Shown: positions 56,746 to 64,000 of the stretch, piece by piece | How positions within the stretch are numbered: the first letter of the stretch is position 1 | Layout of the letters: each line of letters opens with the position of its first letter | Assembly (NCBI GenBank): GCA_948474755.1 | Contig: CAOLHI010000020.1 | Span: 1,116,001 to 1,180,000, forward strand | From: Ctenosaura bakeri | Taxonomy: Eukaryota > Chordata > Lepidosauria > Squamata > Iguanidae | Direction of reading: 5' to 3' | DNA length: 64,000 nucleotides | Position numbers and translations under genes: made by a program | The notes under the pieces: model-generated | Told to the model about the DNA's origin: nothing | The model's input: only the letters and a program-made list of their open reading frames with translations | Databases searched by the model: none

Positions 56746-57402
56746 TGTCAGGACCCTGGCACTCCAGGACTCAAGCTCTGAGTCTGAACCAGAGGACTTC
56801 AAAGCCATGGAGCCTGCTGCATCAGCAGAGCCCACCCCAGAGGGTGCCATGGAGCCTGCTGCACAGCCCACCCCAGAGGCTGCCCTGGACACAGAGCCCT
56901 TGGCCCCAGTAGCCCCAGCAATGGAGCCAGGGGCTGCCTTAGACCCAGAGATTCAAGAGCAGGTGCCTACTTACCAGCAGCATCGGGAGCAAAAGAGTGC
57001 TCTCAGAAGGTCAGAGCGTTTAAATAGGAAACACCAAGCAATCAAGCTCCAGCTGAAGTAGCACCTGGGTGAGGACCTGCTTAATAAAAGCACTCACTCA
57101 GCCTTGGGTCTTTGTTGGCTCACAACTGCCCATTTTGGGTGTGCCTGATGGGCTATCGGGGACCCTTGCCTTGCTTCCTGAAATGCTGCCCGACTGGCTG
57201 AGGAACAAACTCTGTAGTACGTGGACTCTGTTTGCTGTTTTGCCTGGCTGTGACGTAACAGCCAGGGAATATCTTTGCTGCAAAAGTCTCTTTAGTTTAC
57301 TGCTGCCTTATCTACCCACTGCTGATTTATTGCCTGTCTGCCTTATCTGGGAAAAGACCTATTAGCTGGCTCTTGGCTGCCTGCCACGCCTTGACATTGA
57401 CA
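56746..57402. mobile_element. Solo LTR (657 bp) with 5-bp target duplication
   Basis: Starts TGTCAGGACCC and ends CATTGACA, so it has the TG...CA ends and a TGTCA/TGACA inverted tip. ATGAT flanks both sides (56741-56745 and 57403-57407). A polyadenylation signal AATAAA sits at 57083-57088, as expected for an LTR. The internal region is gone, so it is a solo LTR of an endogenous retrovirus or Gypsy-type element. The first 316 bases stay open in one frame (see findings). Confidence 0.8.
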
Positions 57403-59599
57403 ATGATCTTCTTTTCAGGGGTACCACAGAGCCTCTCCTTTAACATCCATTCAGCAGGAGGTTCTTCTGCTGGTTTATTGTGCCCTAGGCAGACAGAGGA
57501 TTCTGCTATACATCTTCTGTTGTAGAAGCTGTATTAGTTTGCAATGCTGAATTTCAGGGATGGGTACTTCATCATACTCTGCCCATGGCACAGTCTTTTC
57601 CTTTGCTTTGCTGTGGAAAGAGGGGGCCTTCCCATTCAGACTCAGCACTGCTTCTCAGGTTTTCACAAAGTGCATGGTGGTGGTGACGACATGGCTCAAG
57701 CAGCAAGGAATCATTCATTTTGTGTACATTAATGACTGGCACATTATCATCTGCTCTCAAGCCCACCTTTTCCTCAACATTCATCTCACACCTTGCCTTC
57801 TTGACTGGTTGGGTTTCATTGTCGTTCTTGAGAAATCTCACCTGGAAACATCCCAACACATGGGGCTAATACGCCTTCTGGACTCTCAGGTTCCTGTGGC
57901 CTTTCTATCTTATAACAGGCACCAGATATTTCTGACAGCCATGCTGGGGTGCTACTGCATCCACAAGGTGTGGGCAAAAGATGTCCAAGCGCTCCTTGGA
58001 TTCATAGTTTCTACAGCATCAGTGCTATCACTGCAACACTTGGGATGAGGCCTCTGCCTACTTGGTTCCTGTCCAGTCTATCTTCTTGTTGACTATTCTC
58101 ATTGACATCTTACTATTCCAAGGAGAGTCCATCAGTACTTGGTATGTTAGGTCAACACCTGAATCATACAAGCCAGCATGCCATTGCTTCTTCCATGAGC
58201 TGTGGCTTTGGTCACGGTGTGCTTCCTCTGTTAGAGGGTATTGGCAGCCTGAAGACAGCATTACGTGCATCAGTGTTCTCCAAACACTAGCTGTGGAGAA
58301 GGCTTTTGAGCCTTGAGCCATTTCCACATGGCAAGGTTGTCCTTCTCAGACAACACCATGATGGTATGCTACCCAAACAAGCAGGGTGGAACAACATCCA
58401 ATATCCTACTGCATCAATACAGGCATCTCCATCTTGGGTGGTCCATCTTCGAAGAGAGGAGAATATCTTGACAGTGTTAGTCTCTTCACACAGGTGGACA
58501 TTGCATCTGGGCACATTCTGGAAGGCCTTCAGGAGATGGCATACTTCACCTCATTTCAGAAAAACCAGTGCTGGCCTTTCTCCTCCAGTGTTCATCAGGG
58601 GAAGGATTTGTGTGGTGATGTCTTGCTCATTGGGGAGGCCTAGTCATGTACAGTTTTCCTCCATTTTGCCTTATAACCAGAATGATAGCCAAAATCAGAT
58701 GGGACAAGGTGAAGTGCGTTCAGATCACTTTGTGGGGGCCTGAGCACCCATGGTTCACCCTGCTTCTACATCTGTCTTGCGGTATCCATTTCAAGATACA
58801 GTATTATACAGACTTCCTCCTGATAGCCAGGAGAGACTCGTGGCCTTTCAAACACTCAGGCTGACAGTCTGGAGCTTTTTCTCTAGTCTCATTATCTAAT
58901 GCCATTCATCACATCACTGCTGCTGTGTGCAGGTCTGCCGCTCAGCACTCATATACATGCAGGTGGAGGGAGTTACTTGCTTTTCAGTTGCCTCAAGGGA
59001 TCTCTCCAGCTCAAGCACAAGTCTTCAGCCTTCCAGATCATCAGTATTCTTTCTTGTTTCCAGCTCCTGTTGATCAAAATGTTCCTAAAGGGTTACAAAA
59101 ACTTCCAGCTTCCAGAGTCTGGCCCCATACCTCACTAGAATCTTGAGTTGGTCCAGTCTCAACTCTCCAAGAAACTTACTGGGCTGATGTCATCTTTTGA
59201 TGTCGGATTGCTTACCTGCAAAACAGCCTTCCTGATGGCTATAACACTGACCAGGAGTGCAGTGAGTTCTGTGCTCTAGGGTAGATCCACCTTACCTACA
59301 TTTTCACAGAGACAAAGTGCTTCTCAGATTGGATATTTCTTTCCTGTCAAGAGTGGTATGGACTTTTCATCTGCATCAGGATATTGCTGAATCCAACCTC
59401 AAACTTTGAATGTGCCCTTGACATTCACCAAGTGCTAGCACTCTCTGTGGTCTGGATTAAATAGAAGGGTTTGTCAGTTTCCACTCAGAAAGGACTGCCA
59501 GTTTCCTATCAGCATTTTTCAAAGTGGGTTGTTTCTACCTTCTACCTCAACTATGAACTTGTCAAACGGGACCTCTTCCTGCTTGTGTGCAGAGCCTGC

Positions 59600-59860
59600 T
59601 TACTCTTAATTATAGTTCTTTAAGTTGTCCTTCCTCCCCTTTTGTGTCCCCTTCCTTAGCTTCTGGGTTGCTGCTAGGCATTCATGGTACTGATGGATTC
59701 AGCAGGAGCGCGCTGGTCCTGCATACCAGTAGAGGGGGGTGGGCTAGTGCCAAAATGTTTACATAATAGCTCTATAAAATTCTGAATGATGCACTGTGCA
59801 GGTTGTGTGAGTTCACAGATAACAACTAAAAGAACCATGGTTACAGGTAAGCAAACTATT
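59600..59860 (+). repeat. Probable right end of the second DIRS relic
   Basis: Contains 'gcatgatgcactgtgcagg'-like sequence (aatgatgcactgtgcaggtt) and 'gtgagttcacagataacaac', then 'accatggttacaggtaagc', which resembles termini of other DIRS/Ngaro elements. No matching left copy was found in the window. Confidence 0.5.
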
Positions 59861-62035
59861 CTTTCTTGACTCTCAGGAAATTGATTTTTCAGCCAGGAAG
59901 CAACAGAGAATATACTTTCCATCTCTTAAGCTTTTCTGCTGTTGACACATACTTATATGGCAATAATTATAATGAACTGAGATTTCTGTGGTTATTTTTT
60001 CAGCTCTTTGGCAATGTTCATGTTATAGCTACCCAGGTAGTGCATAAACAGTTTATCTTTTTTTCCTCTAAATTACAGTTAAGCACCTAGCAAATGTTAA
60101 TTAGTTAACAATCATTTGACTGTTACATAAATATCATACAGTAAATAGTGTAGAAAGCTACTGGAACACACCACAGAGCTTTTAGTGATCACTCAATTGA
60201 CTGTTAATTATGATCTTAAGCTTTTTTTTTTTTTAATCTTTGTTTTAACTTGCCTTTTTCCCCAAAAAACTCATGACAGATGAATGACTTGGAATATGTA
60301 TTGCTTCTTGATTTTTGCAACTGTAATTGCTCATTATATTTAAGATTATACCATACCCAAAAAGAATTACATGTTCCCTTTTTGATTATGTTTAAAGAGC
60401 AATAAAGGATTCAGTATACAACCCTATGTAATTCCCTTGAAAAAGTCATATTAGCTGGTTCTTCCTATTGTTCTTCCAAAGAGAAGGTAGGAATCCTTCT
60501 CTGCCTTACTAGCATGTCCCCGCTTTACAGGGTAACCAAGATGTAACCCAAAATACATGCTTTATTCAGCTGGTATGGTTTTGTTATCTTAGACTGGGTG
60601 TACAAAATCCCCCTTCACCATACTGTGTCCATCCTGGGGAAACATAGGTACTATTTCCTCTTGATATTTTTGTATTGGAAGAAACTGTTCTCCCCTCCTC
60701 CCCATTTTTTAAAATTTTGCAGTGCTTCTATCACATGTTCAATGACCTATTTGTCATCCAATGACCTATTTGCCAATTTTTCTTGTGAGGTATACGATGA
60801 GAGAGGAAACATTACTGAAATCTGATGACTGATAAGATTTTGAAACCGCATAAACCAAATGAATAACGATCACCAGAGAAACACAAAAAACTAAGACAGA
60901 TATAAAGCAAGTGTTCTTTTGTTCTCCCTTTCAAATAAAAATTCAGATTTTCCCATTAATAATGCTACAATAAAATCTTTCGTTAACCTTGGACATGCAG
61001 ACTTGCAGCTTGGTAAACCTTCTCCCGTCAGCCTCTGTTTGTAGGGGTGGGGTACAGCTTTTGGAGCAGAAAAAATTATTAAGAAATCTTAACAACATCT
61101 CTCAGTCTCCACTAAAGGGTTTTTTTCTCTCATGGGGGGCCAGGGAAACTGCCAAGAATTTATCACATTGTGGTAGACTCCCCAGGCTGAAGCTAGGTCA
61201 TGTAGGAAAACCAAAGTCTTTAATGCTTGAACTTAATGCTTTAATTAATGCTTTAATCATACTGCTGTGTTTTCAATACCAATGAGAAATACTGTTCTAA
61301 ATGTTGCCAACTCTTGGGTGAAGAAAGCAGTTCTCTAAAATGTTTAATTGTTTGTTTAAATGCATAGGACCAAGACAGTGGCCTTCATTCATCTTTGAAA
61401 ATGTTGCTGATAATCATGATTGCACTATCATAAGAAAATGACAAGATGAATTGTTTGAAATCATGCACTGAGTCAATGACAAAGATGGTTCCCGAATCCA
61501 AAGCACAACTGCTGTCTTTCAGACATGATTGTTTCCTTTGCTTTAGCAACTGCATGATAAGAAAAATTTGACAAGTGTGATTTATCCATAGCAGTAAATT
61601 AATTTCTTCCTTAGTTGGAGCACTTAATGGTACAAAAGCCATGCTCACAAAGAGCTCTGTAAAATCTAACTATACAGGAACAATGATTAATTTGTAAACA
61701 GAGAAGTTACATGACCTGAAACCCGCAGTTACCCTTTCTTATGTCACGGTAAATTCTTTTGAGACCTGCAGTCCACAGGTGTTCATGAGATTTTTCTGTA
61801 CTGTCACTTATATATTTCTGGGTTGGGCACATTCTTGAGTCTTCCAAAGAACATGAGACAGCTTGAGAAGATGTATAATGCTAACTTGAAAATAAAGAGG
61901 ACTGATATACTGGGGGTGCATAATTTAGCCATTATGCTGAAACTGAGCTGGTTTGGGCTGGTCTTTGCCCAATGGGAGACCAGCAAGTACAGCAAGAGAA
62001 GTAAAAATCACTGGAGATCTGAAGAAAAGTCTCAG
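59861..62035. other. Intergenic sequence, nothing recognised
   Basis: AT-rich DNA with no gene. CCR6, the usual mammalian neighbour on this side of CEP43, is not visible in any frame. Confidence 0.4.
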
Positions 62036-62039
62036 TGGC

Positions 62040-62237
62040 TGCTTCCATACCACACTGTTATAGTGCTATTATTCTACTTTCAACATCCTGTGGAATTCTG
62101 GGGTTTGTAGTCCACTGAGGCCAAAGAGCTCTCTGGCTGAGAATTCTAAATGCCCTTCCCTCAACTGCAAACCTCAGGATTCCATAGGATGTTGAAAGTG
62201 GAATAATAGCACTATAACAGTGTGGTGTGGAAATGGC
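62040..62237. mobile_element. Foldback MITE, full unit
   Basis: Runs from 'gcttccataccacactgtta' to 'cagtgtggtgtggaaatggc', with arms carrying 'gaattctggggtttgtagtc' and 'caggattccataggatgttg' and the usual 'gagaattctaaatg' middle. Confidence 0.8.
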
Positions 62238-63775
62238 CAGCGTGTCGGCAATGTTTTATTGAATACAGAATACTTGAGAATTTTAAAATTCTTTGCAAAA
62301 GCTATGTCACAGATCTCTGGAAAGAAGAGTACATGAATTCATTTCAGACTGAGTTCTTTGTCATCAGTTTTACTTTTGCTGTTTTAAGAAAGATGCATCA
62401 TCAGAGCTTTGGTAACTTTACTAGCACACAGATCTAGTGAAGTTCCAACTAGGATGTTCTGTTGAACTGTTTCTGCAAGTAAGTTTCTAAGTCTGTAATT
62501 TAAAACAGAAAAGGTGTTACGTTGTTTTTAAAAATGGATGGGAGAAATTATTAGACATTGTGGATAAAATGTTAATTATCTAATGTAAACATTAAACTAT
62601 TTCATATAAAGAATGCTATGGCAAACAAATGTTTTATTATAATGAAGCTGGGAAAATAGCAAATTCATTGGTAACAGATTACCTTACAAAGAAATTGTTG
62701 AAATCTTTTATGTATCTAAATGTATTTTTAAAGGTATTGTTGCAGACACATGTTTTATTTATTTCAAAGGCCCCCTGATGAAGGTATTTTAAAGTTCCAA
62801 AATGTGCTGGACACAACAAAATATCACAGAGTTTCTGAGACATGTTTATGTCCCCCCCCTCCGGTGCCTTGATTCCATAATGAGAAAAAAGGAGGAATCA
62901 AGTGCCCTAAATAAAATGAAAGACAATGCATAGCTATGGATGCATTAGGCACCTAATGAAGCTACCTTGAAAAGTAAGAACGAACATTCAAGTAGAATAT
63001 TAGATGGAGAACACAATCAGCCTCAACCATCTGCATGGAGAAATGAAGTGTAAAAAGAGGGAATGTCTATCTAAAGTCTAGCATCCCAATTCAACTGACT
63101 AAAACAAGTGTGCATGCTCAGTTAAATGTTCCATTGGAAGCCAGCAATAATACTCATTGATTTGAGTATCTTCCAAGAAATGGAATGTGAGAAAAACAAA
63201 AAGTCTGAGGAAGAAGAAATAAGCTGGAGATCAAGAAATGTTGCTGCCCAAGGCAAAGGACAAGAAAGTGCATTCTCTCTAAATGCACAGGAAGAAGTTG
63301 ACTGATACTTCCTTCAATACTGTAATGGGATAGTAGATTTCCTAGCACAGGTTGTACAACGTACACAAGTGTGTCATCCAAAACGAAAACCAGGTTGAGG
63401 AAGAGAGATGAGAGGCTGCCATCACTGCATCTGCTTCCTGAGGTGACAGCATTATTCTGTTGAATGATAGGGCTAGTCCTGCTGCTGAAGGGATGATGTC
63501 TTTGGAGGAATAGCTATTGATCAGTTTCTAGTATGAAACATTAAGGTAGGTTGAGGAACTTCACTGGGCCTGTGGGCTACTCTAGCCCCTGACCCTGCTG
63601 TCAAAATTTTGCAGTGTTGCAGTAGAAGAATTTTTAAAGAGAACAAAAACCCAAAACCCTGCTTTAAAACAAGGCACAAAGAGAGTGTAGGCAATATGGT
63701 GGTTGTGGGAGGACAATTTAAAACAAGGTGCATGCTTGCTGTGCAACTTGTTTGGTAGGGTACTAATGAATTAGA
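62238..63775. other. Intergenic sequence, nothing recognised
   Basis: No gene or named repeat was identified. Confidence 0.4.
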
Positions 63776-63960
63776 GCCAGTGTGGTGTAGTGGTTTGAGT
63801 GTCTAACTACAACCCTGGAGACCAGTTTGATTCCCCACTCAGCCATGGAAACCCACTGGGTAAACTTGGGCATGTCATACTCTCAGCCCCCAAAAACCCC
63901 ATGACAGGTTCGCCTTAGGGTTGCCATAAGTCAGAAATGACTTGAAGGCACATAACAACT
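63776..63960 (+). mobile_element. tRNA-derived SINE (lizard type), plus strand
   Basis: The head 'gccagtgtggtgtagtggtt' is tRNA-like and is followed by 'ccatggaaacccactgggta', 'aggttcgccttagggttgcc' and the tail 'gacttgaaggcacataac'. It is the best-preserved member of its family in the window, with an internal deletion in the middle compared with 3393-3615. Confidence 0.85.
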
Positions 63961-64000
63961 ACTGAATTGGATGCTGGGATGGTAATAGTATGCCCTGCAA

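Larger units (their letters stand above)
54700..59860 (+). mobile_element. Second DIRS-type retrotransposon, highly degraded and interrupted
   Basis: Gag-like pieces (54870-55446 and 56095-56745) lie on either side of an L1 insertion. The peptide 'INKLPELDR' and 'IVQQINMVRHAAD' after it fit a DIRS Gag. The reverse-transcriptase palm is in frame 57560-58048 ('FPFRLSTASQVFTKCMVVV' and 'VYINDWHIII', where the catalytic YxDD has become YINDW). Decayed RNase H, spacer ('LITRMIAKIRWDKVKCVQI') and recombinase-like sequence (59200-59560) follow, and the right end resembles a DIRS/Ngaro terminus (ggttgtgtgagttcacagat ... ggttacaggtaagc). The left terminus was not found. It is a different lineage from the intron-10 element. 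Confidence 0.75.

Noticed and set aside
63776..63850. tRNA gene
   Set aside because: tRNA-like head of a SINE. The downstream body matches four other SINE copies.
53760..64000. CCR6 receptor exon
   Set aside because: Expected next to CEP43 by mammalian gene order, but no frame has seven-transmembrane receptor sequence. It may lie beyond the window.

Overview
This is vertebrate nuclear DNA, most likely from a squamate reptile and probably a lizard. It holds one multi-exon gene with GT-AG introns. It also holds tRNA-derived SINEs of the Sauria type, a second tRNA-SINE family familiar from iguanian lizards, CR1, L2 and L1 LINE fragments, hAT and Tigger-like DNA elements, and DIRS-type retrotransposons. 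Family names are from memory of typical sequences, not from a database search.

The single confident gene is CEP43 (FGFR1OP/FOP, a centrosome and cilium-base protein) on the + strand. Thirteen coding exons between 13468 and 52875 join in frame to a 384-residue protein (1155 bp including the stop), close to the 399-residue human form. A CpG-rich promoter lies at about 13200-13620, and a poly(A) signal at 53669 ends the 3'UTR. Intron 10 starts with a GC donor rather than GT, and almost all of it is one degraded DIRS-type retrotransposon.

Layout. 1-6.1 kb: intergenic DNA filled with SINE, L2, L1 and MITE pieces. 6.1-7.1 kb: two CpG-rich blocks around a perfect 172-bp palindrome, possibly the promoter of a divergent minus-strand gene. 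7.3-13.2 kb: a CR1 piece, a 1.7-kb SPIN-like hAT element with a nested foldback, a SINE and a MITE. 13.2-53.7 kb: CEP43, with L2, CR1, SINE, Tigger-like and foldback copies in its introns. 53.7-64 kb: a second, more decayed DIRS relic (about 54.7-59.86 kb), itself interrupted by an inverted 5'-truncated L1 with a perfect 20-bp target duplication and by a solo LTR with a 5-bp target duplication, then mostly unannotated sequence, a MITE and a SINE.

No bacterial-type system, CRISPR array, rRNA or functional tRNA gene was seen. The most informative observations are the DIRS element with its internal complementary region inside a GC-AG intron, the layered insertions in the second DIRS relic, the SPIN-like element with a GC-rich interior, the perfect palindrome, and a 219-bp identical direct repeat shared by 5.3 kb and 16.1 kb.
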